Source: Prevotella sp. P5-50
GTDB taxonomy: Bacteria > Bacteroidota > Bacteroidia > Bacteroidales > Bacteroidaceae
Assembly: GCF_002251295.1 (NCBI RefSeq)
Contig: NZ_NPJA01000019.1
Coordinates: forward strand, 337,161-401,160
Reading direction: 5' to 3'
DNA: 64,000 nt
Shown here: one piece after another, positions 47,158 to 56,700 of the stretch
How the letters are laid out: every line of letters starts with the position of its first letter
Numbering within the stretch: the first letter of the stretch is position 1
Program-made: the position numbers and the translations under genes
The notes under the pieces: model-generated
Database searches by the model: none
Seen by the model: the letters and a program-made list of their open reading frames with translations, nothing else
Told to the model about the DNA's origin: nothing

Positions 47158-47165
47158 GCAAAGAT
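47158..47165 (-). promoter_or_regulatory. -7 element of the DUF4143 ATPase gene
   Basis: On the minus strand this is TATCTTTG, 26 bp before the ATG at 47131. It sits inside the D2 repeat block. Confidence 0.6.
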
Positions 47166-47265
47166 ACAACTTTTTATTGATATTTCCTCGGTTGGCCGTA
47201 TTTTGTTTCCTCAGTTGGCCGTATTTTATTTCCTCAGTTGGCTGTATTTTGTTTCCTTAGTTGGC
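47161..47265. repeat. Direct-repeat block D2: promoter region plus four 23-bp units
   Basis: Same sequence as D1 (45657-45738), with units at 47183, 47206, 47229 and 47252. It forms the upstream region of the ATPase gene. The unit count differs (four here, three in D1), as expected for slippage. Confidence 0.88.
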
Positions 47266-47292
47266 GGAATAATGTCGCTATTAAAGATTTTA

Positions 47293-47380
47293 TTGGGGGT
47301 TAGTTGCCTACGGCAAGATGTTTTGGAGTAGCGAAGACAGAGGGAAGCTCGGTTCACTCTGTTGAGTCACGCCAAAACAA
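47293..47380. repeat. Right inverted repeat with hairpin (partner 45739-45824)
   Basis: Inverted copy of the left element. Its hairpin is CAGAGGGAA (47338-47346) and TTCACTCTG (47353-47361), with eight of nine positions paired. The stem sequence is different from the left copy but the pairing is preserved, with a conserved flank on both sides. Confidence 0.85.
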
Positions 47381-47444
47381 ACCATAGGTAAATCTTGGAG
47401 GAAATCTTTGAAAAAATCTATGGCCTATGGCCAGAAATCTATAT

Positions 47445-48475
47445 TTAACGTGAGTTCGACGAAATATAAGTGTCTAAAAATTTGGTGATTAGCGAAAATT
47501 GTTGTAACTTTAAGGTGCTAAAAAATCAAAAGTTTACAAACAATAATCGCTATGATCACCGAGGACAAAGTTACTGAAATTTTCTGTATTGCAGATGACT
47601 TCTGCAAAGTTTTTGATGCCCAAATGGAAAAATACACCATAAAAAGCAATTTAAAACGCAAATACCATCGTGAATCGACTATGTCAAAGGCCGAAATTAT
47701 GGTTGTCATTATACTTTTTCACAGTTTAGGCTTTCGTTGCTTGAAGCATTTCTACAAAGAATATGTATGTGTGCATCTTCGACACTTGTTTCCCAATGTT
47801 GTGTCATACAATCGTTTTGTGGAACTCTAGAAGACTATTGCTATTCCTTTAACTATCTTTATAAAGAAGGTGCTTTTAGGAAAATGTACAGGAATCAGTT
47901 TCGTGGATAGCACCCCTCTTCGTGTATGTAGGAACCAGAGAATCCTTATCCATAAGACATTTAAAGGTATCGCTCAAAGAGGTAAATGTTCTATGGGATG
48001 GTCCTTCGGTTTTAAGCTTCATCTGATATGTAATGAAAAAGGAGAATTGCTGAATTTTATGATTACTCCAGGTGATATTGCGACCGTAAACCATTGGAAT
48101 ATAAAGCCTTTGTTGATTTCATCTACGGCAAACTTGTTGGAGACAAGGGGTATATAGGCAAGAACCTATTCGATAAACTTTTCGTTGATGGGATACAACT
48201 TATCACGAAACTAAAAAGCAACATGAAGGGGTCTATCATGAAAATATCAGATAGACTCTTGCTTAGAAAGCGGGCTATCATAGAGACCGTTAACGATGAA
48301 CTTAAGAATATTGCACAGGTGGAACATTCCAGACACAGATCTTTCGACAACTTCATTGTCAATACTCTTGGAGCTTTGGCAGCATATTGCTTCTTTCCTA
48401 AGAAACCTACAATTGCCGTTCAAAGGACTATTGATAGACAATTGACCTTATTCTAATTCGTCGAACTCACGTTAA
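47445..48475 (+). mobile_element. IS982-family insertion sequence, inactivated
   Basis: The element is bounded by 19-bp perfect terminal inverted repeats, TTAACGTGAGTTCGACGAA (47445-47463) and its complement (48457-48475), and is 1031 bp long. Its only gene is a broken IS982-type transposase. The flanks are AT-rich and I see no certain target duplication. It inserted 12 bp upstream of the relaxase start codon. Confidence 0.92.
47552..48456 (+). pseudogene. IS982-family transposase, broken by a stop and a frameshift
   Basis: Three segments of one protein are readable. The N-terminal part (MITEDKVTEIFCIADDF ... YNRFVEL) stops at TAG 47828-47830. The middle part carries the first DDE Asp (ISFVDSTPLRVC). 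The C-terminal part (AFVDFIYGKLVGDKGYIGKN ... KRAIIETVNDELKN) lies in another frame after an indel near 48090. DKGY and the final Glu of the DDE triad are present, so the lesions are recent. The intact protein would have about 300 residues, normal for IS982. Confidence 0.9.
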
Positions 48476-48487
48476 TTATATACAATT

Positions 48488-50245
48488 ATGGCTAAAAAAA
48501 CATCGATACACATTTGCGCTGCCAAGTATGGTGCCGAGAAGCACAACAGACGCGAGAAGGAGATGAAGCATGTTCATCCCGAGTATTCAAATCTTAACAA
48601 GAGTTGGGAAGCTGAGGACTTCAAGTCGGTAGCCGATGAGATTCGCAAGGCTAAGGAACGCTATTCCAGCCATCATTTCTGTCGTAAGGCGAAACTTGAT
48701 GAAAATGGAAAACAATTGACAACACTTGCTTACGATAAAAAGACGGTCGACCCAATCGTTGACCCTAAAACTGGACTTCAAAAGGTTGTTCCAGAATGGG
48801 AACTCGACTTGTCGAAACCCAAGAAGATGCCCAAGAATGCCGAGCCTGTCCGTGAAGGTGTTGCTGTCATCACAGAGAATACGACGATGGAGCAGATGAA
48901 GACTTTGGCTAATCAAATCGAACAGCGTTGGGACATCAAGACCAAAGCCATCTATGCTCACCTTGATGAAGGCCATGAGCATTTGGTGACGGATAAGGAT
49001 CATCAGCAGGGTAAGTATCTCGATTCTGCAGAAGGTTCGACAATCTTTCTCTGGAACCACCATGCTCACTATGTTTTTGATTGGACTGACCATGAGACAG
49101 GCCAGTGCATCAATCTAAACCGTCATGATATGTCAGAACTTCAGGATATGTTGGCTAATACTCTCAAAATGGAGCGTGGCAAGAAAAGTGACAAGAAATG
49201 GCGCGACGCTCATACTTTCAAGGCTGAGCAGGAAGCCATTCGTGCCAAAGAGGTAGCAGAATATACTGAACGTAAGAAAGCAGAAGTGAAGCAGATTCAG
49301 AAGAACATAGAAGCCAGTAACAGTAAGTTGACCAAACTTCAGGAAGCCATCGACGAATTGCTTTCTGCAACGAGTGTTCCAGAAGAAGAACTGGAGGCGG
49401 TACCATTTGCTGAAATGACATTCTCCTTCCAAGGTTCAAAGGAACCGTTGACCGTTAAAGACCTTATTAACATGACATTGTCACGACTTGATAGGGAAAT
49501 CAGCACACCTATTCCTATATTGAAGCGTGAAGAATGGCAAAAGGAACGCAATGCCAAGGCTAAAGAGATTGTTACCACCCTTCAGAGCCAGTTACTCAGC
49601 GTATCGAAACTGCACAAAAAGAAAATCAATGATGTCGGCAAGAAGATGTATCTCGATGTCAAAAGGAAGATTGCCTTAGCTGCTAAGACGGACAAGGAGA
49701 ATATGGCGTTGAGACAACGTATCTCGGAACTCGATGAAAGAGCAGTAGCCCGTGAGAAAGCCAAGACCCAAATTGCAGAACAAAAAGCCAGGGAACAGAC
49801 CATGAGAGCAGAGAAGGCAGAAAAGCAAGTGGAGGAATCAGTAAAGCGCTTGTCAATGATGGAGAGGTTCATCAGTCAAGCAGGAGCAACGGAAGCCTTT
49901 GTTAATTGGAGTAATCTCTATGGTCTTGTCGAAGAAGCTGCTAAAGCATTAGTAACTTGGGCGCTAAGCAAGAAACTTGTATTCACCAATAAGGATGAGC
50001 GTACAATAGGCCAGGGAATTGTTGCAAAATGCCAACTAGAAGGATTAAATCCATCCGATGAAAATAATCGTCAGAAGGCGGCAAAAGGCATTGCGGACAT
50101 TGCAGATTCCATTGTCGGTGAAATTAGTCAATTCAAATGGGATATTGCCTTACGTCGTATGGACCAACTAGCCTCTGAAATGAGTATGTCTGATAATAAT
50201 TGCCTTCTCATAAAGGGTAGCACATCAAAACGCGGTCTTGGGTAA
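48488..50245 (+). CDS. MobV-family relaxase (plasmid recombination/mobilisation protein)
   Basis: The 585-residue protein has the MobV/Pre features. A motif with HNRREKEMKHVHPEYSNLNKSW near the N-terminus is followed by the metal-binding region (AHLDEGHEHLV, then WNHHAHYVFDWTDHETGQ, residues ~160-200). A long coiled coil (~250-470) and a C-terminal helical domain complete it. Relaxases of this type nick oriT and lead transfer of mobilisable plasmids or transposons. No coupling protein or second mob gene is adjacent. The original promoter and any oriT upstream were displaced by the IS982 element. The N-terminal histidine and tyrosine that nick DNA could not be assigned with certainty. Confidence 0.82.
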   Translation: MAKKTSIHICAAKYGAEKHNRREKEMKHVHPEYSNLNKSWEAEDFKSVADEIRKAKERYSSHHFCRKAKLDENGKQLTTLAYDKKTVDPIVDPKTGLQKVVPEWELDLSKPKKMPKNAEPVREGVAVITENTTMEQMKTLANQIEQRWDIKTKAIYAHLDEGHEHLVTDKDHQQGKYLDSAEGSTIFLWNHHAHYVFDWTDHETGQCINLNRHDMSELQDMLANTLKMERGKKSDKKWRDAHTFKAEQEAIRAKEVAEYTERKKAEVKQIQKNIEASNSKLTKLQEAIDELLSATSVPEEELEAVPFAEMTFSFQGSKEPLTVKDLINMTLSRLDREISTPIPILKREEWQKERNAKAKEIVTTLQSQLLSVSKLHKKKINDVGKKMYLDVKRKIALAAKTDKENMALRQRISELDERAVAREKAKTQIAEQKAREQTMRAEKAEKQVEESVKRLSMMERFISQAGATEAFVNWSNLYGLVEEAAKALVTWALSKKLVFTNKDERTIGQGIVAKCQLEGLNPSDENNRQKAAKGIADIADSIVGEISQFKWDIALRRMDQLASEMSMSDNNCLLIKGSTSKRGLG

Positions 50246-50382
50246 TGGTGTTAAACATGTTTCATTTAAAAACCTCGTCAATAGATTTCTAAATTTGTGT
50301 GTAGACTGCGTTGCGAGATGTTTCAAAATTTACTATTATGATTTTTCATACGCGTTTCAATATAAATTTCAACTATTTTCAT

Positions 50383-50390
50383 TATCTTTG
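50383..50390 (+). promoter_or_regulatory. -7 element of the TPR-HTH regulator gene
   Basis: TATCTTTG is 21 bp upstream of the ATG at 50412; no TTTG lies at the -33 distance. Confidence 0.5.
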
Positions 50391-50411
50391 CAACAACTTA
50401 AGAAACAAACG

Positions 50412-52202
50412 ATGCTGAAACGATTCTTCCATATATGCGTCTTAGTTCTGCTACTCAACGCCTGTGGTAGTAGGGAGGCTCAGCGTTTGCTTGACCAAGC
50501 AGAGGCTGTTATAAATGAAAACTCCAGTGAGGCTATCACCATTCTCGACAGCATTAGCAATGACGGACTATCCCGCAGCCAGCGTATGCGTCGTCTGTTG
50601 TTGCTTACCAATGCCCAGAACAAATGCGATACGGTTTTCCGTTCTGACAGTATCCAAAAACTTCTCGTCAATTATTATGAAAGCCACGGTACTGCCAACG
50701 AACGAATGCTTGCCCACTATCTCCTTGGACGCGCTTACCAAGATATTCATGACTACCCTAATGCTCTGAATAATTATCAGAAGGCTGCAAATCATGCAGA
50801 TACGACAGACATTGAATGTGACTATGCCTTGCTCAGTAGAGTTTATGGGCAGATGAGCGATGTTTTCTACCACCAAAATCTGATTGAAGAAGATTTAAAG
50901 TTTAATAATCTTGCTATCAGATACTCATGGAAAGCAAAAGACACACTCGCTGCAATATTAGGTATGGCGGGAAATATAGCAGCCTATAAAGGAATGGGGA
51001 AGCCTGACTCTGCACTATCCATTTGCGAACAAGCATCCGTGCTCGCCAGAAGATATGGATATAAGAACTTGTCTGCCGGAATCTTAGGAGGAGCCATTAC
51101 GATACTTGTAGAGAAAGATTCCTTGAACAAAGCCAAGACCTTCATGGACATATACGAATCAGAATCCGGTTTCTTTGACGAAAACCATGATATAGTTAAG
51201 GGGCGTGAGGTTTACTATTACCCTAAAGGACGCTATTATTTGGCTGTCGGGAAATATGATTCTGCAGAACACTATTTTCGCAAGGAACTCCGTGAAGGTA
51301 AGGATTTCAACAACCAGAATGCCGCATCAAGAGGTCTGGCGCTGCTTTTCCAGAAGACACATCGGCCAGACTCTGCAGCCAAATACGCGCTTTACAGTTA
51401 TACGATGAACGATTCCGTCTATGCTAACATGGCAACGGAAGAAGTGGAACGGATGAAAGCCATGTATGACTATTCGCGTTATCAGGAATCAGCCCGATTG
51501 GCCAACGAGAAATCTGAAAAAATGCACAAAAGGCTTATGGTCATCGGCTTTTCTACGTTTAGTATCATCGCTATAACCTTCATTGTTATACGTAGGGAAA
51601 GAAAGAAACGTATAGCGGCTCTCCATCATTACAAACAGAGTATTGCCGAACTTGCCAAGGCACAGTCGGAAGTCATCAGGCTTAGATCCCATGGAAGAAA
51701 CATAGAAACAGCCCTCTCGCAAGCACAAAGCAATATAGAGGAGTTAAACAATTACACTTCAGAATTAAATCTTTTGATAGAGAAAAAGGAGATAGACATT
51801 GAGATTCTACGGAGTGATATTGAGAAATACCAGAGCAAAGAAACTAAAGAAAGGGAAATTGCAGAGGCGAAACTAAAGGATTCGGAAATCTATCACATTT
51901 TTGACAAGTTGGCGGCAAAAGGAAACCTGCCTTCTGCTGAAGAATGGCAACAAATGTATATGATGGTCATAGACTTTTTCCCCTCATTCTATCAGTTTAT
52001 ATCTTCCAAGAAATATGCCTTGAACGAAAAGGAATTCAACACCTGCATCCTTATCCGTCTGCATTTCCGACCAAAGGACATCTGCAACTTGCTTGGAGTT
52101 TCATCTGCCTATATCACGAAAATACGCAATACGATGATGAAAAAATTATTCGGTGTTGAGGGTAATTCCAAGAAACTTGATGAAGAAATATTGGGTCTTT
52201 GA
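50412..52202 (+). CDS. Lipoprotein TPR sensor with transmembrane helix and C-terminal HTH
   Basis: The product (596 residues) starts MLKRFFHICVLVLLLNAC-GS, a lipoprotein signal, and an upstream in-frame ATG at 50238 is rejected because the promoter follows it. Periplasmic TPR repeats cover ~residues 25-370. A transmembrane helix (LMVIGFSTFSIIAITFIVI) leads into a cytoplasmic coiled coil and a C-terminal HTH (RLHFRPKDICNLLGVSSAYI). This one-piece sensor-regulator layout is common in Bacteroidota next to surface or toxin loci. It is upstream of, and co-directional with, the Rhs locus and is its probable regulator by position only. Confidence 0.85.
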   Translation: MLKRFFHICVLVLLLNACGSREAQRLLDQAEAVINENSSEAITILDSISNDGLSRSQRMRRLLLLTNAQNKCDTVFRSDSIQKLLVNYYESHGTANERMLAHYLLGRAYQDIHDYPNALNNYQKAANHADTTDIECDYALLSRVYGQMSDVFYHQNLIEEDLKFNNLAIRYSWKAKDTLAAILGMAGNIAAYKGMGKPDSALSICEQASVLARRYGYKNLSAGILGGAITILVEKDSLNKAKTFMDIYESESGFFDENHDIVKGREVYYYPKGRYYLAVGKYDSAEHYFRKELREGKDFNNQNAASRGLALLFQKTHRPDSAAKYALYSYTMNDSVYANMATEEVERMKAMYDYSRYQESARLANEKSEKMHKRLMVIGFSTFSIIAITFIVIRRERKKRIAALHHYKQSIAELAKAQSEVIRLRSHGRNIETALSQAQSNIEELNNYTSELNLLIEKKEIDIEILRSDIEKYQSKETKEREIAEAKLKDSEIYHIFDKLAAKGNLPSAEEWQQMYMMVIDFFPSFYQFISSKKYALNEKEFNTCILIRLHFRPKDICNLLGVSSAYITKIRNTMMKKLFGVEGNSKKLDEEILGL

Positions 52203-52340
52203 ATCGTCTGTATGTAAGAACGGCTTCATAATCAGTCAATTACATTGAGGTTAATTTTTGGTTAATTATCTCTGTTGTTATTGTTTTGGCATCATAATTC
52301 AACGATGTAATTTCGCATGCAAATCAAAACAAAACAACGA

Positions 52341-52695
52341 TGAAAAAGATTCTTATTTTATTCTTTGCGTCTGGTTAGGCAGCATGGCTTCAGTAAAAGG
52401 TAACCCCAAAATCTTGCACTCCTCGATCATTGACGAAACGCCCATTTATCCAGGCAAGCCAAAAGCACCTGCTCGTCCGCTGACCATTGACATCACGGGG
52501 CACACGCTCACCCTCTTCTATCCGTTTGAGGAAATCATTTCTGTGGAACTCTTCGACGAAGACGAGAACCTGGTCTATACCGATTGGCTGGCTCCGGGTC
52601 AGACTTCTCTCGTTTTCCCTTCCACATTTACAGGAGAATACGCCATCCGCCTCACCGTCGGTTCTGTATATTATATAGGTGTAATTGAACTGTAA
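52341..52695 (+). pseudogene. DUF3244 protein with a frameshifted signal peptide
   Basis: The ATG at 52341 reads MKKILILFFASG and a stop, while the next frame continues the expected signal as LCVWLGSMASVKGNPKILHS and then a DUF3244 domain (RPLTIDITGHTLTLFYPFEE ... FTGEYAIRLTVGSVYYIGVI). One base is missing or extra in the T-rich stretch near 52358-52368. DUF3244 proteins are small secreted immunoglobulin-like domains that resemble T9SS C-terminal domains. It could be a decayed gene, a slippage-controlled gene, or an assembly error. A start at 52384 would lack a signal peptide. It lies 11 bp before the T9SS protein gene. Confidence 0.7.
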
Positions 52696-52706
52696 GCAGA
52701 GCGAAG

Positions 52707-53768
52707 ATGAAAATAAGAGTTTTCATTTCTGCTTTATCATTGCTATTTGGGATAACATCGGTCTATGGTCAGGTGAACCTGTCTGAAATGGTTCCGGCAT
52801 CAACCGACAGTTTACAGAAGAGCAGAATCCGTTACTTCTCCCCCGGTAAGGGAGGGAGTAACAAAGTGTGGGACTTTTCCAGGAAACTCGGATCTAAGGG
52901 GGCAGAACAGGTGATGTTTATGAAGGACAGCACAGGCGTGGTCTCCGTCATTGAGCCTGGCAAAATCCGTTATTATCGGGCAACCCCTGACACGCTCGTT
53001 CTCGTCGGCAGTGAGTCAACGCTGGAGAAAAGGGACTATGCCCTGAGTAAAACCACAAGGAGACTCCATCTCGTATATGGAGACTCTATCGGCAAGCCGT
53101 TCAGATGCGAGGGGATGTACTGCGGCGACCATCCTTTCCGTGAGGTCGGCACGACAACCGTCAAGGTGGATGCCGACGGCTCTATAGTGCTGGCGGAGAA
53201 CGACACTCTGAGGAATGTGCTCAGGGTGCATACCATCGACTCCTACTCCATCTGCATGGACATCGACTCCGCCGCCCTCGACACCGCAAGGCTCGCACAG
53301 GTCATTGACGAACGCTACGAGTGGTATCTGCCCGAATCGCAGTATCCCGTTATCGAGGACGTGACAAGCACCAGCTACTTCAACATGGACGTTGTGGGAA
53401 CGACGAGATATGCCTACTGCAACCTGCCCTCAGACCAAGTGCCATATTATATAAGCCAGACGGACTTCCCGTCAGACGATGAGCAAGAGGGATTCGCTGA
53501 CGGGGACGCGCAGGACGACGGAATCATACATTACCAGATAGAGACACACGGGAAGGTAATACAGATGGCATACGACCTTGACGAGGACGCCACCATCACA
53601 AACATCGTCGCCAACCACATGGGCATGCTATGCGTAAGCAGGCAATGGACACAAAACGCAGGACAGGGGTATTCCACACAGATAGACTGCAACGGACTGC
53701 TCCCGGGAGTGTATATCCTCTATATCAACGTTAACGGAAAAGTATACAGCGAGAAAGTGACACTATGA
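52707..53768 (+). CDS. Small T9SS type A sorting-domain protein linked to Rhs genes
   Basis: The 353-residue product has a signal peptide (MKIRVFISALSLLFGITSVYG) and a unique N-terminal region beginning VNLSEMVPASTDSLQKSRIR. The C-terminal ~70 residues form a T9SS-type domain (TITNIVANHMGMLCVSRQWT, DCNGLLPGVYILYINVNGKV). Its stop codon overlaps the start of the first Rhs gene (ATGA at 53765), so the two are translationally coupled. I infer that it may carry or anchor the Rhs assembly for export, since neither Rhs polypeptide has a T9SS signal of its own. Confidence 0.75.
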   Translation: MKIRVFISALSLLFGITSVYGQVNLSEMVPASTDSLQKSRIRYFSPGKGGSNKVWDFSRKLGSKGAEQVMFMKDSTGVVSVIEPGKIRYYRATPDTLVLVGSESTLEKRDYALSKTTRRLHLVYGDSIGKPFRCEGMYCGDHPFREVGTTTVKVDADGSIVLAENDTLRNVLRVHTIDSYSICMDIDSAALDTARLAQVIDERYEWYLPESQYPVIEDVTSTSYFNMDVVGTTRYAYCNLPSDQVPYYISQTDFPSDDEQEGFADGDAQDDGIIHYQIETHGKVIQMAYDLDEDATITNIVANHMGMLCVSRQWTQNAGQGYSTQIDCNGLLPGVYILYINVNGKVYSEKVTL

Positions 53769-56700
53769 AAACAACAGCAATTAAAACCGCAGCATTATTA
53801 TTACTGGCGGCTCTTTCTTGTTATGCCAATGCCGACGACACACAAGATTTGAGAAATATCTATAACAGCCTTCTGCCAGACTTCCAGAATCTGACTCCAG
53901 AGGCAAGCGCGCTTGGACAGTATGGGAAATACAACAACTCGGGGTACACTGGTGTGCCGAACATTTCTGTACCCTTATTCGACATATGCTCAGGAGACTT
54001 CACTATGCCTGTAGAACTGTGCTACGATGCGTCAGGCATAAAGGTTGACCAGCAGGCAACGTATGTTGGACTGGGATGGAACATGGTTATGGGCGGGAGC
54101 ATCAGCCAGATAGTATGTGGAAAGAATGACTTTAACCAGAATTCATTTAGCATAAACCCAAGTTCGATAACCAACTTGGACCTGCTCCAGACTGTATTGC
54201 CTGGAATAGGATATACACCATATTACTGCATAGCAGGCCTTCCCCTTGTCAGGTTTCCTTCAGTTCCTGCAAACCCCTCTCTCTTCTGCCAGCCTATAGA
54301 AGAAGACCGAAAGAAGTTTGACATCCTGAGAGATGTCTCAGACGGGGTAAGAGTCCCGGACATATTCCAGGCTTCCTTTTGCGGGCATAGAGTTTCTTTT
54401 GTCATCGACACTGGAAGCAAAGAGGCAAGGATTATCGGAAACGACGCAACGGCTTACAGAATAGAACTAAAGGATTATACCGGCTCCTATCCTCACAGCA
54501 TAGAGATTACGGACGACCATGGGCAAATGTACGTCTTTGCCGAGGCGCCAAAGACTTCCATGGAGGACAATGCGTCATACAATCTGGCGGAAATAAGGAA
54601 TGCTGCGGGCCGATGCCTTGCAGAATTCAAATACTCCGAAAAGGGATACAGTCTTTTACAGTCCTATTATGAGACCGTAGGCAAGCGCGACGAAAACTCC
54701 GACATGCCGATAGCATCGGAAGCAATTCGGGAGATATTCATAAAGCGCAACCAGCCAAGCACGCTGGTATATGGCATTAGGGAATACTATCCTGACACCA
54801 TTATAACCGACAAAGAGACAGTAACGTTTGCCTATGGAAGCAGGGAGGACATAAAGTTTGCGAAAAGAATAGACAGTATAACCGTAAGGTCAAGCGACAA
54901 CGGCACGATATTGCATACTGTCGCTTTTGCCTATGGATACCATACGGAAAGCGAATATGAGCACACGCTTTGCAGCAAGTACGGATATACAAACGTGTAT
55001 GGCTTTAAACGGCTAAAATTAACTGACGTTACGGTTGACGGAAAGAAATACTCATTCGGATATAACGATGCGCAAGAATTGCCTTCCCGAATAAGCATGC
55101 GGCAAGACTTCTGGGGGTATTACAACGGGAAGACCAACGCTGACGGCCTATGCGCTTCACCAGAATACAAATATGACTATGATGGCAGGCTTACAGGTAT
55201 TGAGACTGTTGGGCCGGCTAACCGTTACGCTAACGAATTGTACTGCAAGATTGGAACATTAAACCAGATTACATACCCTACCGGCGGCTTCACGTTGTTT
55301 GAATATGAGATAAACCACTTTGACGATGAACACGGAAAATATTACTACCCGTCTGCCAGTTCAAGCGTTAAGATTCCGAGGACGGTAACATGTGGTACAG
55401 GCTATAACGGAACAGGCTATAACAACACACCAGAGACGAGGGATTTCGACATCGACCAGGCAGTGCCCGTCGAAATATCCTCTGGATCTTCTTATTTGCC
55501 TTCGCCACAGCAATACTACAAACTTGACCTGGGCATCGTCGGCAAGGATTCCACAGGACAAACCGTATTCTCAAGGTATTATACTAAATATAATGACATG
55601 GAGGATTTCAAGGAATCATGCGTGCTTCCCAAGGGACATTATGTGCTGTCATGCAAATTCAGCACTGTGGCAAGTGGATTAATAACTGGAGGACGCATTC
55701 AGGTAACGCTTCCGCCTGCATACGTCGAAGATACATCTATTGCCGATGCCAGCGGAAAGTCTGTCGGCGGTGGGCTAAGAATCAGGACAGTAGAGAACTA
55801 TGACAGCGATGGTGAGATGTTAGGATATACACGCTATAGGTATGAAGAAGGAAAACTGCTCATACCGACAGTTGACAAAGAGCACATCGACATGCAGTAC
55901 CTCTTTGCCAGCAAGCCTGCCAATCCTTGTTTCTACTCCATACCGTCAACCCTGTACTGCGCCTTTTACTTTATAACCTCCGACCCGAAATATCTTGCTG
56001 TTTGTTCTTTGGAATGCCCGGATGTCGGCTACTCTAAAGTTACTAAGGAGAATTACGACAAGGACGGGCAACTGATGTCATATAGCACAGAGAATTTCCA
56101 TAACGACGGGTGTCACAGTGTCAACAACGGCATTTTCGGAGTAAACACGGACGGACTCAACGGAAAACTGACAGAATCCGCGACATTTTCAAGTGACAGT
56201 GTGCTGATGCACAAGATTTGCTATTCTTATACGGTAATCGGCGGCAGCCCTGCCTTGAGCGATATGGTTTTCTTCCCTTGGGCTCGATGCTCAGACATGA
56301 GTCCCGGTAGCAGTGCCTTGGATGTATATTACAAATACGCCCTGATCTCCAAATCTCCCTTGTGCGCATTGCCCTCAAGCGTCACCGAGACTGGCTATGT
56401 TGATGGTGTGGCGATGAAACCAGTAACTACAACTTACGAATACAATGAAAACAATTACATGCCCTCCAGCATAACAAAGAGCGTTGCCTTCAACGCCAAC
56501 ACGGAGGAGACATGCCTGACAAGGTATTGGTACCCAGGTGATGCGGAAGCCGTCAACTCAAACACGGCATGCCTGACAAGCGCGCATTGTATCAGCGAGA
56601 GAGTAAAGGCTCTGCAATACAGGAACGGGAACACAGTTGGCGGCTACAGGAATCTTTACATGCCGCTTTCAAATGGCTTGCCGGTAGTCAGCAAGAACTA

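Noticed and set aside
47420..47440. oriT at the TATGGCC direct repeat
   Set aside because: The repeat is short and matches no MobV oriT pattern I know; kept only as a note in the relaxase finding.
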